Shown here: piece after piece, positions 55,041 to 64,000 of the stretch
How positions within the stretch are numbered: position 1 is the stretch's first letter
How the letters are laid out: each line of letters opens with the position of its first letter
Source: Microvirga lotononidis
GTDB lineage: Bacteria > Pseudomonadota > Alphaproteobacteria > Rhizobiales > Beijerinckiaceae
Direction of reading: 5' to 3'
NCBI RefSeq assembly: GCF_034627025.1
Contig: NZ_CP141048.1
Span: 372,001 to 436,000 of the forward strand
DNA length: 64,000 nucleotides
Translations under genes and position numbers: made by a program
Notes under the pieces: generated by a model
What the model saw: only the letters and a program-made list of their open reading frames with translations
What the model was told of the DNA's origin: nothing
Database searches by the model: none

Positions 55041-55487
55041 AAAAGTGTGGCAGGGCGCGAGCGCCATCTTGTCGAGATCGGCCGGGTTCCAGGCGGACAC
55101 GATCAGGCGGCGGCTGTCGGGATTGCGGCGGATCTCGTCGAGCACCCAGCGGATCTGGTCCACGGTGCCGCCGTCGGGCTTTTGCCAGGAACGCCACTGC
55201 TTGCCGTAGACAGGGCCGAGATCGCCGTTCTCGTCGGCCCACTCGTCCCAGATCGAAACCCCATTTTCCTTGAGATAGCGGATATTGGTATCGCCCTTCA
55301 GGAACCACAGAAGCTCGTGCACGATGGAGCGCAGGTGCAGCTTCTTCGTGGTGACGAGCGGAAAGCCCTGGCTGAGATCGAAGCGCATCTGGTGGCCGAA
55401 GACGGAGATCGTCCCGGTCCCCGTCCGGTCGTCCTTGCGGACGCCCTCATCCATGATGCGGCGGATCAGATCGAGATAAGCTTGCAT
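54984..55487 (-). pseudogene. thyA: Native thymidylate synthase gene, truncated after active-site Cys
   Basis: From ATG 55487 (AGGAG upstream, strong) codons 1-149 are a normal thy[57 protein letters not shown], then MALAPCHTF with Cys146. After Phe149 the frame runs into 18 unrelated codons ([10 protein letters not shown] and so on) and stops at 54984. The lost part contains the nucleotide-binding loop and C-terminus, so no activity is expected. GC-rich like the right-hand backbone. The break lies at the edge of the integrase-thyA segment, indicating that insertion or an associated rearrangement cut the gene. Confidence 0.85.
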
Positions 55488-55679
55488 GCGGTGCTCCTGA
55501 CCTCATCATAGGGCAGACGCCCTGTTGAGCCGAGTCATGGCTTCTCCATTCCTGTGAATCGGTTAACCGCGAAAAAGTGACAATGAAACAGGGCGATAAG
55601 CCGGGTGCCGGGCCATTTTTCATGGGAATCCCGCCAGCTCCTGCCCTTCCAAAATCCATCCGCGCCACCTATATTGGCC

Positions 55680-55996
55680 ATGTCGGTCGCGAGATCGACT
55701 ATGGCGATAAACGGCTATCGAAATAAACCCATCGGACCCGGGGGCGGTACCCGGCGCCTCCACCAAAACCCAGGCTCCGCTTGGGTTTCGGCGGGGGCGA
55801 AATAGGATCGACGAGGGCGTAAAGGGTGGACTTTCGCTCGGCATGGTTCCGCCGTTATCGGGCCGAATCTATAGTTGCCAACGACAACTATGCTCCGGTT
55901 GCAGTGGCTGCGTAAGCGGTCCCTAAAGCCGAATCAAAGCCCTTGCGGGTAGCACCGTAAGGCGGGGTCCGGAGGCACCTGGCAACAGAAGCCTCC
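55680..55996 (+). ncRNA. ssrA: Circularly permuted tmRNA
   Basis: The acceptor piece comes first: GGCGCCTCCACCA-type end with CCA at 55763-55765. The coding piece begins at 55793 with GGGGGCGAAATAGG; its first seven bases pair with CGCCTCC before the CCA, closing the acceptor stem. The tag reading frame GCC AAC GAC AAC ... GCG TAA at 55877-55915 encodes ANDNYAPVAVAA. This permuted, two-piece form is typical of alphaproteobacteria. The RNA rescues stalled ribosomes and tags the nascent protein for ClpXP. Outer limits are estimates; a GGAGGC...GCCTCC hairpin with a T-rich tail (55971-56005) ends the region. Confidence 0.9.
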
Positions 55997-56005
55997 ACTT
56001 TTGTT
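55971..56005 (+). terminator. Terminator-like hairpin after ssrA
   Basis: GGAGGC (55971-55976) and GCCTCC (55991-55996) pair around a 14-base loop and are followed by CTTTTGTTT. It may end tmRNA transcription, or the helix may be part of the mature coding RNA. Confidence 0.45.
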
Positions 56006-56022
56006 TCTGCAAGGGCTCGCTT

Positions 56023-56637
56023 ATGGCCGGTGGTAAAGACCTGATCCGATACGATCTTCTGGTGCAGGACGCGCTCAAGGGCGTCGTGCGCAAGGTGTTG
56101 ATCGATTCCAAGGACGGGCTGCCGGGCGAGCACCATTTCTACATCTCCTTCCAGACGGATTTTCCCGGCGTTCGCCTGTCGAACCGCCTACGCGAAAAGT
56201 ACCCTCAGGAGATGACCATCGTTCTCCAGCACCAGTTCTGGGACCTCAACGTCACTGAGCACACCTTCGAGGTCGGGCTGTCCTTCTCAGGCATTCCCGA
56301 GCGGCTGCTCATCCCCTTCGATGCGCTGACCGGCTTCTTCGATCCCTCCGTCCAGTTCGGGCTCAAGTTCGACAGCCAGGACGAGGATGAGGAGGAAGAG
56401 GCCGACGAGGCTCCTGCCGCACCCCAGCCGATCCGCGGCAATGCCTCGGAGCCGGTGGAGCTGAAGCAGCCCCGCAAGACCCAGCCTGCCCCGGACAGGA
56501 AGCCTGCGCCCGAGAAGGCTCCGGCGGCCACGGCGGAGACCGAAGTGCCGGCGGAGGACGACAAGGCCGATGCGGCCGAGGGCGGTGCAGGCAGCGCCGA
56601 AGTCGTCAGCCTCGACGCGTTCCGCAAGAAGAACTGA
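56023..56637 (+). CDS. sspB: SspB-type ClpXP adaptor protein
   Basis: 204 residues. The SspB fold occupies about 1-125 (IRYDLLVQDALKGVVRKVLI, HHFYISFQTDFPGVRLS, then FGLKF), followed by an acidic, Pro/Ala-rich linker and a C-terminal SLDAFRKKN, the ClpX-docking tail of the alphaproteobacterial form. SspB tethers SsrA-tagged proteins to ClpXP. It begins 27 bases after the tmRNA gene, so the tagging RNA and its adaptor are neighbours. Confidence 0.92.
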   Translation: MAGGKDLIRYDLLVQDALKGVVRKVLIDSKDGLPGEHHFYISFQTDFPGVRLSNRLREKYPQEMTIVLQHQFWDLNVTEHTFEVGLSFSGIPERLLIPFDALTGFFDPSVQFGLKFDSQDEDEEEEADEAPAAPQPIRGNASEPVELKQPRKTQPAPDRKPAPEKAPAATAETEVPAEDDKADAAEGGAGSAEVVSLDAFRKKN

Positions 56638-56649
56638 TCCCGTTCCCCT

Positions 56650-58065
56650 TCAGGTCGCTGCCGACGCCTCTTTCGAGGAGCGTTGAGTCAGGCGCATGGG
56701 CAGACCGCCCTGCGGCCGCAGGGTGATCCGCTGCACGGGCGTGACGCTGTGCCCTTCCACGAGGTCGAGCCGCACGGAGCGGGCGATGGTCGCAAGGACG
56801 ATTACGGCCTCCTGCAGGGAGAAGCTCGCCCCGATGCAGACCCGCGGACCGGCTCCGAACGGCAGATAGGCGAAGCGGTCGATCCGGCCGCGGTTCTCGG
56901 GCAGGAAGCGTTCCGGCCGGAAGGCATCCGGCTCGTCCCACAACCTGCGGTGCCGGTGGAGCAGGTAAGGCACGATCGCCACCATCGAGCCCGCCGGGAT
57001 CTCCAGCTCTCCGATCCGGTCGTCCTCGATGGCCGCCCGGCTCATGTAGGGTGCCGGCGGATAGAGCCGGATCGCCTCGTCGATGACCGCGCGGGTATAG
57101 ACGAGCTTGTCCAGATGATGCGGCTCGAACGCCCCCTCGCCCAACACTTCGTCCACCTCCCGCTCCACGAGGGCGCGGGCCCGCTCGTCCTGGGACAGCA
57201 GGTAGAGCGACCAAGAGAGAGCGTTGGCCGTGGTCTCGTGCCCGGCGCCGATGAAAGTGACGATGTTGGTCCTCACATCGATCTCGCTCAGGCCCTTGCC
57301 GGTCTCGGGGTCGGCGGCCTCCAGAAGCAGGGTCAGCAGGTCGCGGGGTGCCGGTTGGCCACGATCGAGCAGTTCTTTCCGGGCAGCGATCAATTCATTG
57401 ACCGTCTCCTCGAAGAACCGGATCGCTGGCCTCGCACGCAGGCGACCGATCCTGGGCACCCAATCGGGGAACCCGAAGATATCGAGCGGGTCGACCCGCC
57501 CGATGCTGTTGAAGTAGCGGGTAATGGCGCGTCCGAGGGCATCGGGGTCCTTGGGCACCCCTTGCGTGAAGATCGTGCGCTCCAGCACGTCGAGGGTCAC
57601 CCGGGTCATGTCCAGCGAGGCATCGACCACCCGGCCCGTCGGACGGCGCTGCCAGCGCCTCACGAGACGCTCCGCCGCCTCGACCATGGCCGGGAAGAAG
57701 CTCGCCACATGGCGCGGGGTGAAGAGCGGCGCGATGGTGCGGCGCTGAAGCCGCCATTCCTCGCCCTCGGCGGTGACGAGCCCCCGCCCCAGGCCGGGCG
57801 CCAGGATCCGGAGCTGGAGATCGTCTTTCCGGTAGTTGGCGGCGTTGTCCACCAGGATATGGCGGATGGCGGCGGGATCGCTCACCACGGTCATGCGGCC
57901 GAGCGCCCCGTCCCCGGTGATGATCGGCTCCTCGAAATGGGCCTCCATCCAGGTGCTCAGAGGGTTCTCGCGCACGGCCCGCAGGAACGCCAGAGTGCCC
58001 AGCGGCTCGGTGCGGGGCTTCGGATGCGGCGGGCGGAACGAGGGGGCGTCCAGGGTGTCGCTCAT
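56650..58065 (-). CDS. Cytochrome P450
   Basis: 471 residues with all P450 hallmarks: I-helix GAGHETT (about 273-279), ExxR in EAIRLYPPAP (Glu330/Arg333), the PERF motif (FRPERFLPE), and the heme loop FGAGPRVCIG with the axial Cys at about 410. No membrane anchor, so a soluble bacterial-type monooxygenase; substrate and redox partner genes are not in the window. Convergent with sspB and divergent from fumC, from which an 88-base spacer separates it. Confidence 0.95.
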   Translation of the reverse strand: MSDTLDAPSFRPPHPKPRTEPLGTLAFLRAVRENPLSTWMEAHFEEPIITGDGALGRMTVVSDPAAIRHILVDNAANYRKDDLQLRILAPGLGRGLVTAEGEEWRLQRRTIAPLFTPRHVASFFPAMVEAAERLVRRWQRRPTGRVVDASLDMTRVTLDVLERTIFTQGVPKDPDALGRAITRYFNSIGRVDPLDIFGFPDWVPRIGRLRARPAIRFFEETVNELIAARKELLDRGQPAPRDLLTLLLEAADPETGKGLSEIDVRTNIVTFIGAGHETTANALSWSLYLLSQDERARALVEREVDEVLGEGAFEPHHLDKLVYTRAVIDEAIRLYPPAPYMSRAAIEDDRIGELEIPAGSMVAIVPYLLHRHRRLWDEPDAFRPERFLPENRGRIDRFAYLPFGAGPRVCIGASFSLQEAVIVLATIARSVRLDLVEGHSVTPVQRITLRPQGGLPMRLTQRSSKEASAAT

Positions 58066-58153
58066 GCGATTTTACAAGGCCTCCATGCGCGTTCGCAGTT
58101 GCGAGCGCCACCATTTGAGATAAGAACACGCAACTCCATCGAAAGAGGTCAGG

Positions 58154-59548
58154 ATGTCGCCCTCAACCCGCATCGAAACAGATACCTTCGGACCCATCGA
58201 CGTTCCCGCCGACAAGCTCTGGGGCGCGCAGACGCAGCGCTCGCTTCAGAACTTCCGCATCGGGACGGATCGGATGCCGCTTCCGCTCGTTCATGCGCTG
58301 GCCATCGTGAAGCAGGCCGCTGCTCTCGTGAACAAGGATCTGGGCAAGCTGGAGCCGCGCCTCGCTGATGCGATCGCGAGCGCCGCCGCCGACGTGGTGC
58401 AGGGCAAGTATGACGACGAATTCCCGCTCGTGGTCTATCAGACCGGCTCGGGCACGCAGTCCAACATGAACATGAACGAGGTTCTCTCGAACCTCGCCAT
58501 CGAGCGCCTCGGCGGCGAGCGCGGCAGCAAGAAGCCGGTTCACCCGAACGACCACGTGAACATGGGCCAGTCGTCGAACGACTCGTTCCCCACCGCCATG
58601 CACATCGCGGTCGCCCGCGAGATCCATGACCGGCTGGTCCCCGCCCTCAAGCACCTGCACAAGGCGCTGAACGACAAGGCGGAGGCCTACAAGGACATCG
58701 TGAAGATCGGCCGCACGCACCTGCAGGATGCGACGCCCGTCACTCTCGGCCAGGAATTCTCCGGCTATGCCGCCCAGGTGCAGCTCGGCATCGCCCGGAT
58801 CGAGCAGACGCTTCCCGGCATCTATGCCCTCGCCCAGGGCGGCACCGCCGTCGGCACGGGCCTCAACGCCCATCCGGAATTCGCGGATCGCTTCGCCTCG
58901 AAGGTCGTGGAACTGACCGCTCTGCCCTTCACCTCGGCGAACAACAAGTTCGAGGCCCTCGCGTCCAACGACGCCCTCGTCTACACGCACGGCGCGCTGG
59001 CGAGCCTGGCGGCCGGCCTGTTCAAGATCGCCAACGACATCCGCCTCATGGGCTCCGGCCCGCGCTCGGGCATCGGCGAGATTTCGCTGCCTGAGAACGA
59101 GCCCGGCTCGTCCATCATGCCCGGCAAGGTCAACCCGACCCAGGCCGAGGCCATGACGATGCTGTGCTGCCAGGTGGCCGGCAACCAGACCACCGTGACC
59201 TTCGCGGGCAGCCAGGGCCATTTCGAGCTGAACGTGTTCAAGCCCGTGATCGTCAATGCGGTGCTGCAATCGATCCGCCTCATCGCCGACGGCGCGATCA
59301 GCTTCACCGACAATTGCGTCGTCGGCATCGAGCCGAACCGCGAACGCCTCAACGAGTTGATGCAGCGTTCCCTGATGCTCGTGACGGCGCTTGCCCCGTC
59401 CATCGGCTACGACAAGGCAGCCGCCATCGCCAAATCGGCGCACAAGAACGGCACGACCCTGAAGGAAGAGGCCCTCAAGGCCGGCGTCGCGGAAGATCAC
59501 TTCCACGCTGTCGTCCGCCCCGAGACGATGCTTCAGCCGGGCGAATAA
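58154..59548 (+). CDS. fumC: Fumarate hydratase class II
   Basis: 464 residues, the normal FumC length. Motifs: [13 protein letters not shown] near residue 100, [34 protein letters not shown], and the fumarase/aspartase signature [11 protein letters not shown] at about 317-327. The enzyme interconverts fumarate and malate in the TCA cycle and contains no iron-sulfur cluster. ATG 58154 with AAGAGGT upstream (GAAAGAGGTC). It leads a three-gene run. Confidence 0.97.
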   Translation: MSPSTRIETDTFGPIDVPADKLWGAQTQRSLQNFRIGTDRMPLPLVHALAIVKQAAALVNKDLGKLEPRLADAIASAAADVVQGKYDDEFPLVVYQTGSGTQSNMNMNEVLSNLAIERLGGERGSKKPVHPNDHVNMGQSSNDSFPTAMHIAVAREIHDRLVPALKHLHKALNDKAEAYKDIVKIGRTHLQDATPVTLGQEFSGYAAQVQLGIARIEQTLPGIYALAQGGTAVGTGLNAHPEFADRFASKVVELTALPFTSANNKFEALASNDALVYTHGALASLAAGLFKIANDIRLMGSGPRSGIGEISLPENEPGSSIMPGKVNPTQAEAMTMLCCQVAGNQTTVTFAGSQGHFELNVFKPVIVNAVLQSIRLIADGAISFTDNCVVGIEPNRERLNELMQRSLMLVTALAPSIGYDKAAAIAKSAHKNGTTLKEEALKAGVAEDHFHAVVRPETMLQPGE

Positions 59549-59563
59549 GCTATAATAGGCGCC

Positions 59564-59752
59564 ATGGCTGAGATCATCAATCTGCGCCAGGCGCGCAAGA
59601 AGAAGGCGCGGACCGAGAAAGAGGTCCGCGCCACCGAAAACCGCATTGCGTTCGGCCGCACCAAGGCCGAGAAGAACCTGAGCCGGGCCGAGCAGGATCT
59701 GGCGCAAAGCCGCCTCGACCAGCACAAGCGCGACGACAACGAGAAGCCTTGA
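59564..59752 (+). CDS. DUF4169 family protein
   Basis: 62 residues, highly charged: MAEIINLRQARKKKARTEKE then NRIAFGRTKAEK and a helical tail. Matches the DUF4169 family of alphaproteobacteria. Function unknown. It follows fumC by 15 bases and ends one base before the next gene starts, suggesting one transcript. Confidence 0.85.
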   Translation: MAEIINLRQARKKKARTEKEVRATENRIAFGRTKAEKNLSRAEQDLAQSRLDQHKRDDNEKP

Positions 59753-60004
59753 ATGGGCTTCGCCATCGTCAAGCGCTCCGTCTCCATCGCCGGGCACCGG
59801 ACGAGCATTTCCCTCGAGGAGCCCTTTTGGGCCTCGCTGCGGGAAATCGCCGAGCGGGACAGGATGTCCGTCCAGGCCCTGATCGGACGCATCGACGCCG
59901 ACCGCGGCGACCAGAACCTCTCCTCCGCAATCCGGGTCTTCGTCCTCACCGATCTGCGCCAGCGGCTGGGCACGCCTCCACCGAATGGCGCGGCGCAGGA
60001 TTAG
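59753..60004 (+). CDS. Ribbon-helix-helix domain protein
   Basis: 83 residues. RSVSIAGHRTSISLEEPFWA forms the N-terminal strand, followed by two helices (LREIAERDRMSVQALIGRI and SSAIRVFVLTDLRQRL), an RHH_4-type DNA-binding fold. Directly abuts the DUF4169 gene (stop at 59752). The fumC-DUF4169-RHH order is common in Hyphomicrobiales. Confidence 0.85.
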   Translation: MGFAIVKRSVSIAGHRTSISLEEPFWASLREIAERDRMSVQALIGRIDADRGDQNLSSAIRVFVLTDLRQRLGTPPPNGAAQD

Positions 60005-60039
60005 ACTCTGGCCTGCACGAATATTCATGACGTGGAAGC

Positions 60040-60355
60040 GTGCACTGTCATCCCGGGGCCGCGGAGCGGGACCCGGGACCCATAAACACGACAATTCAAG
60101 GAAGAGTGGGTGGCGTCACGCGTCATTCTGCAACGTCAGTGGATATTGGGGCCGCACTTTTACAACGCCGCTCTCAATGTCATGGCCGGCCTTGTGCCGG
60201 CCATCTCGATACTGTGAAGCGCCGAGCCCTTCGGATCGGGATCACCGGCACAAGGCCGGTGATGACGTGGGCGGCGAAAAAGACCCGGCAGTGTCATTCC
60301 CGGCCGAAGCGCAGTGGAGGGAAAGGGAATCCACGATCAAGTGCTACGCAATGGG
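60040..60355. repeat. Cluster of palindromic intergenic repeats
   Basis: At 60,178 ATGGCCGGC CTTGT GCCGGCCAT is a perfect hairpin, and at about 60,240-60,262 TCACCGGC ACAAG GCCGGTGA is a second with a related core. CATTCCCGGCCGAAGCGCAG near 60,296 matches the family seen at 52,020. The region separates the RHH gene and the convergent AsmA gene, and holds no gene. Confidence 0.7.
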
Positions 60356-60359
60356 TCCC

Positions 60360-63300
60360 TTACCGAACCGGCGGAGACCCATAGACCGAGGGCGGCGGGC
60401 CGATCTGGACGGGCGGGTTCAGGGGTGGTGCGGAGGTCGGCGACGGGGTCGGCTCCTCCGGCTGGTTCTGCTGCTCGGATTGCAATCTTTCCGCATCCCG
60501 GCGGGCGCGTTCGGCTTCCGCCTTGGCCCGCGCCTGACGCAGAGCCTCCTCTTCGGCCGCCTTGGCCCTCTGCCTCTCGGCCTCCCGCTGCGCGTCGAGC
60601 TGGCGCTGGCGTTCGGCGGCGGCCCGCTCGAACGCTTCGATCTTTTCCAGTTCGCGCTTGAGCACGATGGCGGCGAGGCCGTTGCGGAACGGACCCGCAT
60701 CGATCTGGCGAACGGGTGCGGACAGGGAGCCCTGCCAGTTGAGGCCGACCGAGGGTGGCGCACCGACCCATTCGGGCGGCGAGGACTTGGCCACGAGGGC
60801 TCCGCGCGCGTCGAGCTGCAGGTTCTTCAGGTCGTAGGTGACGGCGCCCTGCCAGCTGGCGGACCCGCTTTCGGCCGTGAAGGGTGAGAGGCGTAGCAGG
60901 CCGCCGACAAGCGCCGCCGAGGTCTTGAGGGGCGCGGCATTGAACGGCCCCCGTCCGAGCTCGATCCCGAAGATTGCTTCGGCCTTGCCCTCGGCCAAGG
61001 GATCGTTCTCGGCCAGGGTCCGCTTGAACGCCCGGTCGAACACGGAAGGGTCAGCCGCGGAAAGACGGAGATTCGTGATCTGCCAATCGCCCGCGCCGCC
61101 GAGATTGGCCACGAGTTCGGACAGGCTCGTGCCCGCGGTCCCGAACCTCAATGGACCGGACAGGACCGCCTCGAAGGGCGAGGCTCCGGTGAGCGCCCAC
61201 AGGGGCACTTTTTCCAGGGCGCCGTCTCCGACGATGGTTGCCGTTCCCTCCTGCCGGGTGATGGTGGCCGAGCCCGTGATCCGGCCGACCCCGATGGCGG
61301 CATCGAGGTTGCGGATGGAGATTCCGTCCGCCTGGGCACCGACCACGAAGGACGCACGGCTGGCCTGGAGACCGCGCCCGAGTTCGAGCGTTCCGACCCG
61401 GAAGTTAACCTGTCCGCCGGTGACGAGGCGCCCGCTCTGACCGAAGCGGGCCGTGGACCAGATGGCCGTGGCATTGGCATCGCCCGGAACGTTGAGCGAC
61501 AGGGCCGCCACGAGCCATGGCAGGGACAGCCGCCCCAGGGACACGTCGCCGCTGATGTCCGACCGGGACGCCATCACGAGGCGCGCCTGCACGTTGTCGT
61601 TTGACACCTTTCCGTTGACGTCGAGGAGGGTCGCACCGCGCTCCCGGCCGAGAGACACGCGTCCCGTCACGGGAACCGGAGGGGCTACGCCTGCGCCGTC
61701 GCCCAAGAGGAGCAGGAAAGGGGTGATGTCGGGCGTCGAAACCTCGACCTCGCCGCTGTCCACCACATCGTCCGCTTCGCTCAGGGCGAAGGGGCGGGTG
61801 GTCGCCACCCTGGCACCGGCGATGTCGCCGGCGAGTGTGACGTTGAACAGGCCGGACCCGACGCGGACCCCGCGCAGATCGACCCGGGACGGTCGGTTGA
61901 GCCCGGCCATGTTCGCACGGTTGACCCAGCGTCCCGTGTTGTCGGCGGACAGCGCGATGGTGAGGCTCTGAGTCCGCCCATCGACGGATTCGACCTGCCC
62001 CTCGAACGGGCCGCCGGCCACACGTCCCTTCGCGGTCGTGCGAAGGCGCAGCTCGGTCGAGCCCGAGGGCGGCACGACACGCTCCGACGTGACATCGAGA
62101 TCGAGCGCGCCCTCGCGCACGAAGGTGGGGACGAGCTTGGAGATCCCGCCGATCCAGACGCTTCCCATCAGGTCCACCAGGGGACTGGCGCGCTGAGCCG
62201 TGACCTTGCCGGTGATCTGCCCCGAGCCGTCCGGCGCGATGCGGCCCCGCACCCGGGCGTTGGCTCCCGCAAGATCGACGATATCGAGGGTCTCGACGAG
62301 GAGCGCCGGTCCGTCGGACAGGATCCTGGCCGAGATCCGGCCCGTGGGTGGGCTCTTCCCGGCGCTTACCCCGCGCGCATCGAGGATGAAGCCGATATCG
62401 AGGTTCTCGGTGGCCTGGAAGACGCTGGATACCTGCGGCAGGTCGTCGAGGTTCAGGCTCTGGATCGCAACCTGGGCCTCCAGCTTGCCGCGCTCGTTGG
62501 CCTCGGGTGCGGTGTAGCGGGCATTCCCCGTCAGGGTCGACTCGCCCGTCTTCAGCCGCAGGCGGTTGAAGGAGAGCACCGGGTTCGAGAATGCGATTTC
62601 CGACGATGCCTCCAGCGGACGCCCGTCGAGAGCCCTGAGCAGAGGCGACTTGATCCCGATGCGGTCGAGGTAGCGGGCCAGACGGTCGGATGCGTTGGAG
62701 GCCAGCGCCACCTTGCCGTTGATGCCGCCCTGGGTCGTCAGGCCGAGTTCCCCCTCGAGCGCGACCCGGGTCTCGCCCGGCGCGTTGAACTCGATCCGGT
62801 CGAGGACTGCCCGGCCCGTGCTGAGCGACAGGCGCAGGGCGGCATTCGACAGATCCTCCTGACCGAGGCCGATGCTGTCGATCCTGAGGTCGAGATCGAT
62901 CGGCACGCGGATCAGCGGAAGCGACCATTGCGCAAGCCGGCTCTTGAAGTCCTGACCGTTGCTGGACAGGATGAAACTGTCCGCGTCGAGCCGGCGGCCT
63001 TCGAGCTTCAGGGAGATGCGCGGGTCGTTGAGCCCGATCCTGCCTTCCCCGGTCATGCGCAGGCTCGCCCCGCCCTCCCCGGCCTCCAGGCTCACCGGGC
63101 CGAGCTCGACGGCGCCCGGCACCGTCTTGAACTCGGTCTCGACCACGATGGGAATCGGGATGCCGGCCGCCGCGATCTGCGCCGGTGGGCCGAACAGGAC
63201 CTTGGCCTTGCCCGAAACCTGGGGTGTGGCGGCCTCCCCGGTTCCCTCGGCAAGCCCGAGCCGGGCGTCGAGATCGAAGCGGGGATAGATGTCGCCCCCG

Positions 63301-63923
63301 CCCGACAGCTTGACCTGAACGCTCTTGTCCTCGGCGATCTCTCCCGTGACCAGACGGAAGGGAACGCCCGAAGTCGTGCCCTCGACCCGCCAGGGGCCGA
63401 TCAGCTTCTGGCCTTCGATGGAGACGTTCTCGGCGAAAGCCTGGTTCGTGCGCCCCGTGCTCGCGCTCTGGGTCGTGACGAGGAGTTGGGCGACGCTGAG
63501 ATTCTCGATGGCCCACTCGCGGGCCCGGCCGCTGCCCGACACCAGGTCCGGCGGCAGTCGCCACTCGCCGTCGCCCGCGACCGGAATGCGGATATCGGCC
63601 CGGGCCACACGCGCTTCCGTGAAGCGCACATCACCCTTCAGCAGCGGCGTCAGGGCCACCTCGGCGCGGACGCCGTCGGCCGTCAGGACAGGCGAATCCG
63701 GCGTCTTGCCGCCGAGCCGCAGGCGTCCAAGGACGACCTTCGGCGAAGGCAGGAGGCGAATGCCGATATCACCCTCGGTCCGTGCCTCCGTGCCGGAGGC
63801 GCGCGAGATCATCCCGTCGATCGTGTCACGGTGCGCCTCCCAGTCGACGAAGGGAGGCGCCGCCACGGCGATCGCCAGGATCAGGATCACGATGGAGGCG
63901 ATGATCGTCAGGATATCGCGCAA
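60360..63923 (-). CDS. AsmA family outer-membrane biogenesis protein
   Basis: 1,187 residues. One N-terminal transmembrane helix (ILTIIASIVILILAIAVAAP) anchors it in the inner membrane; the rest is a long periplasmic beta-rich AsmA-like bridge, ending with AsmA_2-like segments (about 950-1,090) and a charged coiled coil with a Pro-rich tail (about 1,090-1,187). AsmA proteins (AsmA, YhdP, TamB) form lipid-transport bridges between the membranes. ATG 63923. Confidence 0.85.
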   Translation of the reverse strand: MRDILTIIASIVILILAIAVAAPPFVDWEAHRDTIDGMISRASGTEARTEGDIGIRLLPSPKVVLGRLRLGGKTPDSPVLTADGVRAEVALTPLLKGDVRFTEARVARADIRIPVAGDGEWRLPPDLVSGSGRAREWAIENLSVAQLLVTTQSASTGRTNQAFAENVSIEGQKLIGPWRVEGTTSGVPFRLVTGEIAEDKSVQVKLSGGGDIYPRFDLDARLGLAEGTGEAATPQVSGKAKVLFGPPAQIAAAGIPIPIVVETEFKTVPGAVELGPVSLEAGEGGASLRMTGEGRIGLNDPRISLKLEGRRLDADSFILSSNGQDFKSRLAQWSLPLIRVPIDLDLRIDSIGLGQEDLSNAALRLSLSTGRAVLDRIEFNAPGETRVALEGELGLTTQGGINGKVALASNASDRLARYLDRIGIKSPLLRALDGRPLEASSEIAFSNPVLSFNRLRLKTGESTLTGNARYTAPEANERGKLEAQVAIQSLNLDDLPQVSSVFQATENLDIGFILDARGVSAGKSPPTGRISARILSDGPALLVETLDIVDLAGANARVRGRIAPDGSGQITGKVTAQRASPLVDLMGSVWIGGISKLVPTFVREGALDLDVTSERVVPPSGSTELRLRTTAKGRVAGGPFEGQVESVDGRTQSLTIALSADNTGRWVNRANMAGLNRPSRVDLRGVRVGSGLFNVTLAGDIAGARVATTRPFALSEADDVVDSGEVEVSTPDITPFLLLLGDGAGVAPPVPVTGRVSLGRERGATLLDVNGKVSNDNVQARLVMASRSDISGDVSLGRLSLPWLVAALSLNVPGDANATAIWSTARFGQSGRLVTGGQVNFRVGTLELGRGLQASRASFVVGAQADGISIRNLDAAIGVGRITGSATITRQEGTATIVGDGALEKVPLWALTGASPFEAVLSGPLRFGTAGTSLSELVANLGGAGDWQITNLRLSAADPSVFDRAFKRTLAENDPLAEGKAEAIFGIELGRGPFNAAPLKTSAALVGGLLRLSPFTAESGSASWQGAVTYDLKNLQLDARGALVAKSSPPEWVGAPPSVGLNWQGSLSAPVRQIDAGPFRNGLAAIVLKRELEKIEAFERAAAERQRQLDAQREAERQRAKAAEEEALRQARAKAEAERARRDAERLQSEQQNQPEEPTPSPTSAPPLNPPVQIGPPPSVYGSPPVR

Positions 63924-64000
63924 GAGGCGGCCTTCTCTCCGTTACAGTGACACGTCCTTATCTCATGACGCCGGGAACCGGGAGCTCTGATCCATGTGTT
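63924..64000. other. Upstream region of the AsmA gene
   Basis: 77 bases to the window end. No gene visible. It should contain the AsmA promoter, but no clear -35/-10 pair was recognised. Confidence 0.3.

Noticed and set aside
56683-58368. 561-codon plus-strand frame opposite the P450 gene
   Set aside because: Antisense to a gene with every P450 hallmark; composition is His/Arg/Gly-rich as in high-GC shadows.
58163-60094. 643-codon minus-strand open frame opposite fumC
   Set aside because: It mirrors fumC and its downstream genes, which have clear family matches; long antisense frames are expected at high GC.
61405-63564. 719-codon minus-strand frame within the AsmA gene
   Set aside because: Alternative frame of the same strand as AsmA, extremely Arg/Gly-rich, no start signal or family.
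1-64000. CRISPR arrays, tRNA and rRNA genes
   Set aside because: No regularly spaced direct repeats and no cloverleaf or rRNA-like sequence were noticed on reading.

Overview
The window looks like the chromosome of a GC-rich alphaproteobacterium of the order Hyphomicrobiales, with Methylobacteriaceae (Microvirga/Methylobacterium-like) as my best guess. The support is a circularly permuted tmRNA gene with the tag ANDNYAPVAVAA next to an alpha-type SspB gene, the fumC-DUF4169-ribbon-helix-helix gene order, a large AsmA protein, and the palindromic intergenic repeats common in this order. The placement below order level is inference.

Bases 1 to about 50,600 are accessory DNA. A decayed ModA-like binding-protein gene (1-633) is followed by a minus-strand operon of four overlapping genes (1176-7307) with three tyrosine-recombinase-like proteins and a small coiled-coil protein, resembling Tn554-like or gamma-mobile-trio modules. 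Next come a toxin-antitoxin-like remnant (8141-9628), two unknown small genes, transposase fragments, and a phage-type repressor with twin operators (11358-12082). From 14,081 to 26,711 an operon encodes two giant uncharacterised proteins (about 2,450 and 1,562 residues, ATGA overlap) and a small secreted NTF2-like protein. An AT-rich stretch (26.7-29.1 kb) holds two small secreted Cys-containing proteins. IS66 and MocR remnants lead into a defence island: a complete BREX type 1 operon in canonical order (brxA, brxB, brxC, pglX, pglZ, brxL; 49,376 down to 36,543), then a giant nuclease-NTPase (31,156-36,333) that looks like a STAND/Avs-type antiviral protein. IS630 and IS66-like wrecks close the island.

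From 50,684 rightwards the DNA reads as chromosomal backbone: tspO, hpt, then ssrA (tmRNA), sspB, a cytochrome P450, fumC, DUF4169, an RHH protein and AsmA. This backbone is interrupted between about 52,150 and 55,040 by a segment carrying a tyrosine integrase and a complete, less GC-rich thymidylate synthase gene. The native thyA (start 55,487) is broken three codons after its active-site cysteine codon, exactly at the edge of this segment, so the incoming thyA appears to replace the one that was destroyed.

The most interesting items are the integrase-thyA replacement, the giant-protein operon, the BREX locus with an appended nuclease-STAND gene and an unusual NVPY motif in PglX, the recombinase quartet with one protein that appears catalytically defective, and the LexA-like repressor lacking both autocleavage residues. 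I saw no tRNA gene, rRNA gene or CRISPR array.
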